Shown here: in pieces, positions 15,630 through 23,285 of the stretch
Position numbering within the stretch: the stretch's first letter is position 1
How the letters are laid out: each line of letters begins with the position of its first letter
Source of the DNA: an uncultured Coriobacteriia bacterium
GTDB lineage: Bacteria; Actinomycetota; Coriobacteriia; Coriobacteriales; QAMH01
Assembly (NCBI GenBank): GCA_902478425.1
Contig: CABSKV010000004.1
Coordinates: 1-39,372, forward strand
Length of the DNA: 39,372 nt
Reading direction: 5' to 3'
The notes under the pieces: model-generated
Told to the model about the DNA's origin: nothing
The model's database searches: none
The model's input: the letters and a program-made list of their open reading frames with translations, nothing else
Position numbers and translations under genes: made by a program

Positions 15630-16592
15630 CTAGCGGTTCTCCTCGACGACGCGCTCGTAGGGTTTGGTGCCCTTGTAGATCTCGTCCTTGAGCGGGTTGA
15701 GCTTGAGCTTGCGAATACGATAGAGCTGGTAGACGGCCACGGCGACGTTTGCCGCCAATGCGATGAGGCTCACCACGAAGAACGCGGTGGGGTTATGCGT
15801 GGTGGGAATGGGTGCCAGTACGTCGGCAAACTGCGGAACCGTCATGACGAACATGATCCACAGCGCAAGCGTCTGGGCCCGGTGCTGCAGCCACGCGCCC
15901 CGCTTGATGAAGAAGGTCGGGATGGTGCATGCCAACAGGAGAGCCAAGCCGCAATAGGCCGAGTGGTCCGAGATGCAGTTGTAGGTATAGGCGAAGTTCC
16001 ACAGGTCATACGCGATGATCCAGGGCCAGATCATGTCGGGCCAGATCATGTCCTTCGAGGAGTCCTTCGAGATGAAGATTCCAAACCAACCGCAAATCGT
16101 GACGATGTTCAAGATGCCCGCAATGCCGTTCATGATGTTCCACGGGCCCGATATGGTCCAGAGGTTCTCCACGACGCCACCGCTCCACAGGGCAAAGCCA
16201 AACACCTGGAAGTCGCGGATGACGGCCTCGGCGATGTTGATGGCGAGGATAAGTGGCGGGAAGCACAGCGCCCATTTCTTCTCGTAGAGGTAATGGACCT
16301 TACCGTCCTTGCCGTTCCACTTGACGAAGCGCAAGGCGATGAAGCCAAGGCAGCCCGCAAGGGCCGAATAGGTCTTCACCCAGTTAAACCAGGTGCCGGT
16401 TCCGTACTCGTTGCCGGGCGCTGCGGTCTCGGGCCAGACGAAGATGGTCAGCGCGATGGGAACGATGGCGAAAAGCGCCAGGCCGGCCCACAGCTTCACG
16501 CGTCCCAGCTCGTTGAAGGCCATGAGCGCGAACAGGACGAACAGCCAGATGGCCCAGTAGATGGGATCGGCAGCTTGATACAGAATCCCCAT
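15630..16592 (-). CDS. Polytopic membrane protein, DUF5692-like (paralogue A)
   Basis: A 320-aa protein with about eight transmembrane helices, few charged loops and a charged C-terminal tail (YRIRKLKLNPLKDEIYKG). Family known to me only as an uncharacterised membrane family, tentatively DUF5692. It shares patterns with the gene before it: NIAEAVIRDF versus NIAEATLRDV, and YDLWNFAYTYN versus VPMWNFLYTTWN, so the two are paralogues and probably form a heteromer. The start at 16592 has GGAGAAGGG; it lies 24 nt behind paralogue B and ends in a terminator. The divergent TetR gene suggests inducible expression. The function is unknown. Confidence 0.7.
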   Translation of the reverse strand: MGILYQAADPIYWAIWLFVLFALMAFNELGRVKLWAGLALFAIVPIALTIFVWPETAAPGNEYGTGTWFNWVKTYSALAGCLGFIALRFVKWNGKDGKVHYLYEKKWALCFPPLILAINIAEAVIRDFQVFGFALWSGGVVENLWTISGPWNIMNGIAGILNIVTICGWFGIFISKDSSKDMIWPDMIWPWIIAYDLWNFAYTYNCISDHSAYCGLALLLACTIPTFFIKRGAWLQHRAQTLALWIMFVMTVPQFADVLAPIPTTHNPTAFFVVSLIALAANVAVAVYQLYRIRKLKLNPLKDEIYKGTKPYERVVEENR

Positions 16593-16616
16593 GATGGTTT
16601 CCCTTCTCCTCGATGC

Positions 16617-17564
16617 CTATTTGGAGATTTCGGGCTTGTCGCCCACCTGCTCGTCAACGACGATGGCAGCCTCGGTGCTCACCGGATCTCCGTACTCATC
16701 TATCAGCCCTTCCTCTCGGCCTACGAGATATTCCTCCCGGGCCTTACGCCGACGGAAGGTGACATCGGCCTTTCCACTGCTCAGCTGGTAGCAGTACCAG
16801 AAGACGAACGGGATGCCGATGATGCCGTTGATCATGCCCCACCAGTACATCACGTCGGGGTTGAACCAGGCCGCGCTGTTCATGATGGTGGGGAACAGCA
16901 ACGGGAAGCAGCTGCGTAGCAGCAGGTGTATGCCCAGGGTGTAGATTCGACCGGTGATGTAGAGCTCTGGCTGCCGCTTGATGATGGGATAGAGCTCGGC
17001 TGCCGCCAGGATGCAGCACGTGCTGGCGAAGAACGCGTGGCCCTCGGCATAGACGAAGCATGCGTTCCACGTGGTGTAGAGGAAGTTCCACATGGGCACC
17101 GTGTAGGCGATGATCTCGCCGTAGTGCGCGGTATCGTACTTCCAGTACTTGTCGCCAAAGGGCATCGTGACGCACAGGATGAACCCGGCCAGGGCGTTCA
17201 TGTAGTTGCCCATCTCGACATCGCGCAAGGTCGCCTCGGCGATGTTGCAGAACACGATGCCGTAGAGCACCCAACGCACCCAGCGCTGGCGCATGAGACG
17301 CCAAAACGGGGTGTCCTTTTGCTGCACGGCGGCGATGCGCCCGATTCCAGCATAGATGAGCGGCAGTATGACCGACAGGTTCTTGGCCCAACGGAACCAG
17401 TCATCAGCCGGTATGTTCATGATCCAGAACGGGATGGTGGCAAGCGAGACCACCCAAAACCACATGGAGGTGCGGTAGTGGCGACGCATGAACTCCGTGA
17501 ACAACATCAGGAGTATGGTGTATATCACCATCGAAATTGGAGTGACCCAAACAGGAACCGTCAT
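16617..17564 (-). CDS. Polytopic membrane protein, DUF5692-like (paralogue B)
   Basis: A 315-aa membrane protein with about eight helices, the first gene of a two-gene unit. It has conserved polar residues within helices (NIAEATLRDVEMGNY, WNACFVYAEGHAFFAS, DVMYWWGMINGIIG) that could line a channel or bind a cofactor, and a long acidic C-terminal tail facing the cytoplasm. ATG 17564 has GAGGAGG; a GTG five codons upstream overlaps that site and is rejected. Gene length and motif spacing match paralogue A, so it arose by duplication. No enzyme motif is recognised; the function is unknown. Confidence 0.7.
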   Translation of the reverse strand: MTVPVWVTPISMVIYTILLMLFTEFMRRHYRTSMWFWVVSLATIPFWIMNIPADDWFRWAKNLSVILPLIYAGIGRIAAVQQKDTPFWRLMRQRWVRWVLYGIVFCNIAEATLRDVEMGNYMNALAGFILCVTMPFGDKYWKYDTAHYGEIIAYTVPMWNFLYTTWNACFVYAEGHAFFASTCCILAAAELYPIIKRQPELYITGRIYTLGIHLLLRSCFPLLFPTIMNSAAWFNPDVMYWWGMINGIIGIPFVFWYCYQLSSGKADVTFRRRKAREEYLVGREEGLIDEYGDPVSTEAAIVVDEQVGDKPEISK

Positions 17565-17634
17565 GGCGTGCCTCCTCACCTCGGCGTTCTCCCAGCTAGA
17601 TGCGGGAAATCAGCCGCAGTGTATCATGGGCGAG

Positions 17635-17710
17635 TATAATAAGATTTCACATACCGGTACTGTTTGTGAAAGACAATGGCGCGGCTATCGTTTTTGGTCA
17701 AAGGGGGGGG
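17635..17710. promoter_or_regulatory. tetR promoter region: TATAAT box, operator-like inverted repeat and G8 tract
   Basis: The plus strand has TATAAT at 17635-17640. Next comes the inverted repeat TTTCACA (17645-17651)/TGTGAAA (17665-17671) flanking the 8-bp palindrome TACCGGTA (17652-17659), a likely TetR operator covering the region shared with the divergent DUF5692-like genes. At 17703-17710 a run of eight G serves as the Shine-Dalgarno of the tetR gene. Confidence 0.5.
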
Positions 17711-17713
17711 CTG

Positions 17714-18373
17714 ATGGCGATCCTCGAATACGGAGAACGCACGCCCTTAGAGGCTGCTTCGCACGCACGACGTCATAGGAAAAGCCTGGCCGAAACGCGC
17801 CGGCTTACGGGGACGCGCGGCAACATCGCCGCGGCCGCCCGCAAGCTCTTCGAGCGCGACGGTGTGCGGGCAACCACGGTCACGGCCATCGCCCAGGAAG
17901 CCAACGTGACCCGCGAGCTCGTCTACTACCACTTCGGGAACAAGAACGGCGTCATCGAGGCGGTCATCGACGACTACGTCGAGGACCTGGTGGAAAGCGT
18001 CATCGCATGGAACGAGGAGCGCATCTTCGGGGACACCCGGGGTTCGCTCAGAAAATGCGTGCGCATCTTTCGCTATGCGCTCTACGATGCCGAAGGTACC
18101 CCACGTCCGATGATCCGTGTGCTCGAGGAGCTCGGCGTGCGCGACGCATTTGACGTGAGGGCGACCCGGGAGACGGCGGAATTCCTCTACGATCACATTG
18201 CCACCGAATACGCCGCATACCACCAGATAGAGATCGAACTCGTCTACGAGATGTTCTGCGTCGCGATCTTCGGCCTGGTGGGACTCGTGAAGGTCAAGCC
18301 CGACATCAGCGACGAGGACCTGATGAAGGTCGTCGAGCAGACCCTGCGCCTCGACATGATTCCCCTCTCGTGA
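17714..18373 (+). CDS. TetR-family transcriptional regulator
   Basis: A 219-aa regulator. The TetR N-terminal helix-turn-helix is clear: IAAAARKLFERDGVRATTVTAIAQEANVTRELVYYHFGNKNGVIEAVIDD (about 36-85). The C-terminal ligand domain is divergent. ATG 17714 follows an AAAG8CTG sequence; upstream in-frame codons run through the promoter and are not used. Divergent from the DUF5692-like pair, which it most likely represses, and convergent with the nucleotidyltransferase gene. The ligand is unknown. Confidence 0.88.
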   Translation: MAILEYGERTPLEAASHARRHRKSLAETRRLTGTRGNIAAAARKLFERDGVRATTVTAIAQEANVTRELVYYHFGNKNGVIEAVIDDYVEDLVESVIAWNEERIFGDTRGSLRKCVRIFRYALYDAEGTPRPMIRVLEELGVRDAFDVRATRETAEFLYDHIATEYAAYHQIEIELVYEMFCVAIFGLVGLVKVKPDISDEDLMKVVEQTLRLDMIPLS

Positions 18374-18378
18374 GGGGA
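18361..18378. terminator. Short hairpin overlapping the tetR stop codon
   Basis: TCCCCTC-TCGT-GAGGGGA makes a 7-bp perfect stem including the TGA stop, in the 14-nt gap region between convergent genes. It has no U-tract on either side, so its strength as a terminator is doubtful. Confidence 0.4.
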
Positions 18379-18387
18379 GAAGAGTCG

Positions 18388-19047
18388 CTATAGGCTTACG
18401 ATGGAGCTTGACCAGGTGAGAAGCGCATGAGCAAGTTCCCCGGTTTCGAAGGCATCGGGGTTGTCATAGGCATCAAGGAACACCGCCTCTTGCTCCGTTG
18501 CGAGCTCTCTCATGGCAGCGCGGCTCGGCGGATACTCGCCGGTCTTGGCATAGTGCAATGCGCGCATGACGAAGAAGGCCGATTTTACGCAGGCGGCGAC
18601 GATGACGTCGAGCGAGCCTTCGGCGAAGACGAGCTCATGGCTCATCGCATGGTAGATTTCCGAAGCCCCTACCTTGGCAGATAGCATCGCATCATCGGCG
18701 GTGAATTCCGTATCCATGAAGTCGAGGGGGCCGAACACGGCGCGCGTATCCTGGACCAAGTTGAACACGTCGTGACGCGGCCATGCGGCGAGCAGTTCCG
18801 GCGACCCCGTGAACCCGCAGGCAAGATCGCCGTGGGGCATGGTAGCCAGCAAGGCGCGATAGGCCGCGAGGTCATCGTCATCCAACCCCTCCACGACCAG
18901 CACGACGTCGATGTCACTGTCGGGCCGGGCCTCCCCTCGGGCACGGCTGCCCTGGATACCGACGAGCTTCAGGCGGGGACCAAAAACGTCGAGCGCCTTG
19001 CCGACGAGGCTATCAGTCCAGCTTTCGATGTCGATTTCCTCGTTCAT
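18388..19047 (-). CDS. Nucleotidyltransferase-fold protein with HEPN-like C-terminal half
   Basis: A 219-aa protein. The MNT-type catalytic pattern is GSRARGEARPDSDIDVVLVV (GS-x9-10-DxD; about 31-50), with a third acid likely in the strand near VFGPLDF. The C-terminal half is helical (EIYHAMSHELVFAEGSLDVIVAACVKSAFFVMRALHYAKTG in the middle), like HEPN or substrate-binding domains of antibiotic nucleotidyltransferases. It may transfer a nucleotide to a small molecule or protein. ATG 19047 has AGAGGGG; an upstream frame of 60 codons lacks a ribosome binding site. No toxin-antitoxin partner is adjacent, so a stand-alone enzyme is more likely. Confidence 0.75.
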   Translation of the reverse strand: MNEEIDIESWTDSLVGKALDVFGPRLKLVGIQGSRARGEARPDSDIDVVLVVEGLDDDDLAAYRALLATMPHGDLACGFTGSPELLAAWPRHDVFNLVQDTRAVFGPLDFMDTEFTADDAMLSAKVGASEIYHAMSHELVFAEGSLDVIVAACVKSAFFVMRALHYAKTGEYPPSRAAMRELATEQEAVFLDAYDNPDAFETGELAHALLTWSSSIVSL

Positions 19048-19142
19048 GGGAATCCCCTCTGCCGCACTACGAAACAAGGAGGGACATGATAGCCGAGGGC
19101 GTATACTATCCGCAACGAAAGCTTGCGAGAAAGGAAGCCACC

Positions 19143-19553
19143 ATGGCAGCCATGACCCAAGACGTGAGAGAACTGTTCGAAACGGCCGAGAACATGGTCC
19201 TATGCACGGCATCTGCCGACGGGGCACCCAACGGAGCCGCCATCGGCATGAAGACCGTCATTGACGAGGAGACGGTCTACATCTCCGACCAGTTCTTCAA
19301 GAAGACGCTGGCCAACCTGAAAGAGAACCAGAAGGTCGCCGTCGCGTTCTGGACCGGCCATGATGCGTTCCAGATCCACGGCACGGCACGCTACGTCAAC
19401 GAGGGCGACGAGTTCGCCGTCCAAAAGGAGATGGTGGACGCGAAGTTCGCCTCCATGGGGCTACCCATCAAGGCGAAGGGCGGCTGCTTCATCCACGTGG
19501 ACGCGGTGTACCAGATGGCCGCAGGCCCCACAGCCGGCGAGCAACTGGCCTAG
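19143..19553 (+). CDS. Pyridoxamine 5'-phosphate oxidase-family (FMN split-barrel) protein
   Basis: A 136-aa single split-barrel domain. VLCTASADGAPNGAAIGMKTVIDEETVYISDQFFKKTLANL (about 19-59) is the usual first half of small PPOX-like flavoproteins, and VAVAFWTGHDAFQIHGTARYV completes the barrel. Members bind FMN or F420 and reduce small substrates, or bind heme; which applies is not visible. ATG 19143 has AAAGGAAG. It is divergent from the nucleotidyltransferase and convergent with the AKR gene. The following 178 nt to 19731 hold no gene or clear terminator. Confidence 0.8.
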   Translation: MAAMTQDVRELFETAENMVLCTASADGAPNGAAIGMKTVIDEETVYISDQFFKKTLANLKENQKVAVAFWTGHDAFQIHGTARYVNEGDEFAVQKEMVDAKFASMGLPIKAKGGCFIHVDAVYQMAAGPTAGEQLA

Positions 19554-19731
19554 GGGGATCAGACAGCAGCAAGGCTGGCAGCCCTCAAGCACGAGGAGCA
19601 ATCCCGCTAGCATCAATCCAATAACGGCACCGCCTAGAGGCTTCACTATCACGCCGAGGACTGGATGCCTGCACACGAAACCCCGCGAACTCGGGTGCGC
19701 AGCATAAGTATGCCGCGCTTGAATCGCCGCG

Positions 19732-20919
19732 TTAACGGCTCATCACCCTCACTCCGAACTTGATCAGAGCCGGAAGGCCGGGAACCTGGAAGCGCCGCTT
19801 CACCGATGTCAGCTCGTCCGGAATCTTGATGTGCTGGGGGCACTTCTCGAGGCAGGCGCCGCACCTAACACAATCGCTTGCGAAGCGTGCATCACCCGAC
19901 ATTGCTCCCGATGCCGTGATGTATTGTTGCATGCCCTGGTACCAGCCATGAGCGAAGGACGTGTTGTACGCGGCGAAGCACATGGGGATGTTCACACCTT
20001 TGGGGCAAGGCATGCAGTAGCCGCATCCCGTGCAGGGTATCTTGTAGTTCTCTGCTATGCTCTCGCGAGCCTTCTCCACAGCTTTGACCTCAGCATCTTC
20101 GAGCGAACCCGGTAGCGCTCCATCAGCCGTCGCAATGTTTTGCAGCAGTTGCTCCTGCGTGTTCATCCCCGACAGCACCACGGTTACTTCCGGGTGATTC
20201 CACACCCAGCGCAGGGCAAGCCTTACCGGGTCGTCGCTTATGTCGGCATCGGTCAGTACACCACGTGCCTCTGCCGGCAGCTCGGCCGCAAGCTTGCCCC
20301 CGAGAAGCGGCTCCATGACGATAGCAGGCAGGCCTCGCTCTGCCGCTGCCACCAGACCCGCCGTGCCCGCCTGGTAGTTCTCGTTCATGTAGTTGTACTG
20401 GATCTGGCAGAAGTCCCAGTCGAAGGAGTCGAGCAGTGTGGGGAAGTCGGCTTTCGGTCCGTGATATGAGAACCCGATGTTGGCGATGCGCCCCGTGCTT
20501 TTCTGCTCATCCACCCATTCTTTGAAGCCCAGCGAACTTAGGCGGTCCCATGCCGCTGCGCTCGTTACGTTATGGACGAGGTAGTAGTCGATATGATCGG
20601 TGCGCAGCCTTTCAAGAGAGCGCCCTAAATACTTGTCGAAGTCGGCTGCCGCCTCGCATCTTGCCATTGGCAGCTTGGTGGCGATATGCACTTTTTCCCT
20701 AAGGCCGGGGTTGCGAGCGAATATTTCACCCAGGGCGGCCTCGTTTCCGTTGTACAGGTAAGCCGTGTCAAGATAATTCACGCCTCTTTCGACAGCCTCG
20801 ACAATAAGCTGCTCAGAGGCATCGATGTCTATGCGCCCCGCTGTGGTTGGGAACCTCATGCAGCCGAAGCCCAGCGCCGACAGCTCGTTTCCGTTCTTGG
20901 CATCGGTTCTGAATTGCAT
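19732..20919 (-). CDS. Aldo/keto reductase with C-terminal 2x[4Fe-4S] domain
   Basis: A 395-aa protein. The AKR barrel (1-290) shows LGFGCMRFP, DTAYLYNG with Asp51 and Tyr56, ATKLP with the catalytic Lys and YLVHN with the His. The C-terminal part has two cluster motifs, CTGCGYCMPCPKGVNI and CVRCGACLEKCPQHIKIP, so electrons may reach the active site from ferredoxin instead of, or as well as, NADPH. This fused architecture is common in anaerobes. ATG 20919 has AAGGAGTG. The upstream 287 nt (20920-21206) show no gene; on the minus strand they must hold its promoter, but I see no convincing box. Confidence 0.88.
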   Translation of the reverse strand: MQFRTDAKNGNELSALGFGCMRFPTTAGRIDIDASEQLIVEAVERGVNYLDTAYLYNGNEAALGEIFARNPGLREKVHIATKLPMARCEAAADFDKYLGRSLERLRTDHIDYYLVHNVTSAAAWDRLSSLGFKEWVDEQKSTGRIANIGFSYHGPKADFPTLLDSFDWDFCQIQYNYMNENYQAGTAGLVAAAERGLPAIVMEPLLGGKLAAELPAEARGVLTDADISDDPVRLALRWVWNHPEVTVVLSGMNTQEQLLQNIATADGALPGSLEDAEVKAVEKARESIAENYKIPCTGCGYCMPCPKGVNIPMCFAAYNTSFAHGWYQGMQQYITASGAMSGDARFASDCVRCGACLEKCPQHIKIPDELTSVKRRFQVPGLPALIKFGVRVMSR

Positions 20920-21206
20920 GGCAATCACTCCTTGCACAGAATTAATTGCATGATGTGGCTACGTTTCCGGTCTCTATCCTGCGACCCATCCGCTTCCCAT
21001 CCAAAGCGCTGCCTGTGAAGAGGCGGGCTATCCGATCCCGTCCTACGAGAGTCGTTGCGTGACTTCCTGACCGTCCAATTCGTGGGCTATGGAACGCCAA
21101 AGGGAAAGCAGAGATAGCGTGCGATATCATAGCGAGATAGTAGCAAACATATAAGACGCCCTCTACATTGCATTGGCGCTGAAGAGAAGGAGGGGCATGC
21201 CTCATA

Positions 21207-22139
21207 TCACAGATGCCTCAAATTCGTGCGGTAGTTGCGCAGCTTGTCCTCTCCGATTTCATCTATCACGCGGTCGAGAGCTGCAATGATTTGCGCGCGT
21301 TGCTCGGGCAGCCTACCCTGCATCATCACGGGGTTTGATGCACCGAGCATGGCGAATTCCACGGGAATTTCCAGCCCATCGACGAGAGCTTTAATCTCCT
21401 GATACTTCTCAATCTCCGTTTCTTCCTCCCAGTCGCCAGCAATGACTTCTTGGTAAAGCTCGGAGTTCTTGTAGATGGTGAGCATGTTTGCGCCGATGAG
21501 GGAGGGGTGCGCTTGATTGCAGACTGCCGCCGTGAGCCGCGCGCCTTCGATACCGTGTCCTTTCCCTGAGATTCCCGCAAGATAAAAGAACGCATAGGAA
21601 ATGTCCGCCGCATCCAGGCGCGCACACTGCGCAACGATGTCTTGCGCTGCGTAACCTTTGTTCATGAAGGCAAGGGCGGCATCATCCCCCGTCTCTATTC
21701 CGATGGTGAGGCCGGTGTATCTCGCTTTGCGAAGGGCTACAAGCTCCTCGTCTGTTTTCGAGGCGACATCTGTCACGCGCGCGAAACAGCCGATCGTTTC
21801 GCATGATGGAAAGTATTCGCGAATGAGGTCGGATATCTCAAGCAGACGCCTCGCTTTCAGCACAAACGGGTTAGCGCCTGCAAGAAAGACGCGACAACGC
21901 TTGGGCATTGGAAGATTGAAAAGACGCGTCTCAATCTTCGATAGCGGATCGTGGAACCACGTCTGTGCCTCAAGGAGGTCGGATTCCATTGTGGAAAGCT
22001 CCGATACCTTGAATTTGAAGGGAAGCTCGTCGTAGAGCGTGCAGAACTTGCAGCGGTGGTGCGCGCACCCCGCAGTTGCTTCCAAGATGAGGGAATCGGT
22101 CTCATAGGGCGGCCTCCAGATTGTTCCCGTGTAGTGCAT
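21207..22139 (-). CDS. Radical SAM protein with CX4CX2C cluster motif
   Basis: A 310-aa radical SAM enzyme. The [4Fe-4S]/SAM motif is C25-AHHR-C30-KF-C33: four residues between the first two Cys, as in the GCSHNKCTFC-type group of COG1032, not the common CX3CX2C. Other family features are VFLAGANPF (after strand 2) and TGLTIGIETGDD, the SAM-binding Glu region. Function of this group is poorly defined. ATG 22139 has AAGGAGCAC; an upstream ATG at 22196 would put that site inside the frame. It is divergent from the hxlR gene with an inverted repeat between them, so co-regulation is possible. Confidence 0.85.
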   Translation of the reverse strand: MHYTGTIWRPPYETDSLILEATAGCAHHRCKFCTLYDELPFKFKVSELSTMESDLLEAQTWFHDPLSKIETRLFNLPMPKRCRVFLAGANPFVLKARRLLEISDLIREYFPSCETIGCFARVTDVASKTDEELVALRKARYTGLTIGIETGDDAALAFMNKGYAAQDIVAQCARLDAADISYAFFYLAGISGKGHGIEGARLTAAVCNQAHPSLIGANMLTIYKNSELYQEVIAGDWEEETEIEKYQEIKALVDGLEIPVEFAMLGASNPVMMQGRLPEQRAQIIAALDRVIDEIGEDKLRNYRTNLRHL

Positions 22140-22220
22140 GATGTGCTCCTTGCCTCGGAATTCTTGAAGGATGGTTGGGCTTGCCGCATTCATCATGCAA
22201 ATGAAGCTTTAGAATTAGAA

Positions 22221-22242
22221 GTACTGATATTTTTTGTAGTAC
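22221..22242. promoter_or_regulatory. Candidate HxlR operator between the radical SAM and hxlR genes
   Basis: GTACT (22221-22225) and AGTAC (22238-22242) form an inverted repeat with a 12-bp AT-rich spacer. HxlR proteins such as YodB bind TACT-N-AGTA dyads of this kind. It lies 16-37 bp before the hxlR start and 80-100 bp before the radical SAM start. Confidence 0.45.
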
Positions 22243-22257
22243 ATAGGAGTTAGGTTT

Positions 22258-22590
22258 ATGGCAAGAAGGCGGGGCGAGGAGATAGAGCGCTGCAAGTCGG
22301 TTTCCACGCTTCAACGCATGATCGGCGGTAAGTGGAAAATCGAGATACTCTTCTACATCGCGCTCAAGGACGTTCGCCATTTCGGGCAGCTACGACGCTG
22401 CATCGGCAACATCTCCGAGTCCACGCTCTCCAAGCAGCTCAGGGAACTCGTGGATGATGGTTTCCTCGTGCGCACCGACTTCGGCGAGGTGCCGCCGCGC
22501 GTCGAGTACACGCTAACGGAGCAGGGTGAGAGCTTCATCCCCATCCTGCTCGCCATGAAGCGGTGGGGCGAAGAGGAGCTGGGGCTATGA
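22258..22590 (+). CDS. HxlR-family transcriptional regulator
   Basis: A 110-aa winged-helix regulator. CKSVSTLQRMIGGKWKIEIL matches the family start (C-P-V-x-x-TL-x-x-I-x-GKW), with Cys12 at the redox-sensing position of YodB/HypR. FGQLRRCIGNISESTLSKQL is the recognition helix and VEYTLTEQG the wing. It likely senses electrophiles or oxidants through Cys12 (inference). The 3' end overlaps the response regulator start (ATGA), so it is first in the hxlR-RR-HK unit, an unusual combination that gives the two-component genes a second layer of control. Confidence 0.9.
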   Translation: MARRRGEEIERCKSVSTLQRMIGGKWKIEILFYIALKDVRHFGQLRRCIGNISESTLSKQLRELVDDGFLVRTDFGEVPPRVEYTLTEQGESFIPILLAMKRWGEEELGL

Positions 22591-23285
22591 GAAGCGTCTT
22601 AATCGTCGAAGATGATGGAGAGCTTTCCGAGCTAATGCGGCGTACCTTCGAGTCAGAAGGCATCGCCGCGCGCATCGCCAGCAGTGCCGAAAACGCCTAT
22701 GGCATCCTGACCACCTCCGTCTTCAACTGTCTGATCGTGGATGTCAACCTGCCGGGAGATGACGGCTATGCGCTCTGCCGCAACCTCCGAGAGCGCAGCG
22801 GCGTGCCCGTGGTGTTCGCCTCCGCACGCATAGAACCCGACGCCCGCATCCGAGCTCTGGAGGAAGGGGGCGACGCGTACCTCTCGAAACCTTTCAGTCT
22901 GCGCGAGCTGCTCGCCCAAGCGAAGGCGCTCATGATGAGACCCGAGCGGCAGTCAGAGGGCGAGGCGGCCACGCTCAGTATCGGGCCGTTCGAGCTGGAC
23001 CCTGACGCTCGCATCATCAAGAAGCGCGGACGGGAAGTGAGCCTTTCTCCCAAGGAGTTCCATCTGGCAGAAACTCTCATGCGCAATCCCGGCAAGACCC
23101 TTTCCCGAGATGCCCTCCTCGCGAAGGCGTGGGGCACCTTCGCGGAGCTTGAGCCGCAGACGGTGTCGGTGCACATGAGCTGGCTGCGCTCCAAGCTCGA
23201 AGACGACCCGGCTAGCCCCGTCTATTTCAAGACAGCCAGGGGCGTTGGGTACCGCTTCGATGCCCCAGAGGGTGATTTGCGATGA
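22587..23285 (+). CDS. OmpR/PhoB-family response regulator
   Basis: A 232-aa two-domain regulator. The receiver has acidic VEDD (7-10), phospho-acceptor Asp52 (LIVDVNLPGDDGY) and the conserved Lys in YLSKPFS. The C-terminal winged helix (SLSPKEFHLAETLMRNPG, TVSVHMSWLRSKL, VYFKTARGVGYRF) is OmpR-type. ATG 22587 overlaps the hxlR stop, and the stop overlaps the kinase start (ATGA), so all three are translationally coupled. Its likely target is the direct repeat upstream of the ABC genes at 24538. Confidence 0.93.
   Translation: MRSVLIVEDDGELSELMRRTFESEGIAARIASSAENAYGILTTSVFNCLIVDVNLPGDDGYALCRNLRERSGVPVVFASARIEPDARIRALEEGGDAYLSKPFSLRELLAQAKALMMRPERQSEGEAATLSIGPFELDPDARIIKKRGREVSLSPKEFHLAETLMRNPGKTLSRDALLAKAWGTFAELEPQTVSVHMSWLRSKLEDDPASPVYFKTARGVGYRFDAPEGDLR

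Noticed and set aside
15102..16919. 605-codon open frame on the plus strand
   Set aside because: Crosses the MFS gene, an intergenic terminator and both membrane protein genes in antisense; not a real gene.
18388..19047. MNT/HEPN toxin-antitoxin pair
   Set aside because: The nucleotidyltransferase stands alone, with TetR convergent and a PPOX gene divergent; there is no separate HEPN partner gene.
20942..21205. 87-codon minus-strand frame between the AKR and radical SAM genes
   Set aside because: No ribosome binding site, no motif and atypical composition; treated as intergenic DNA.
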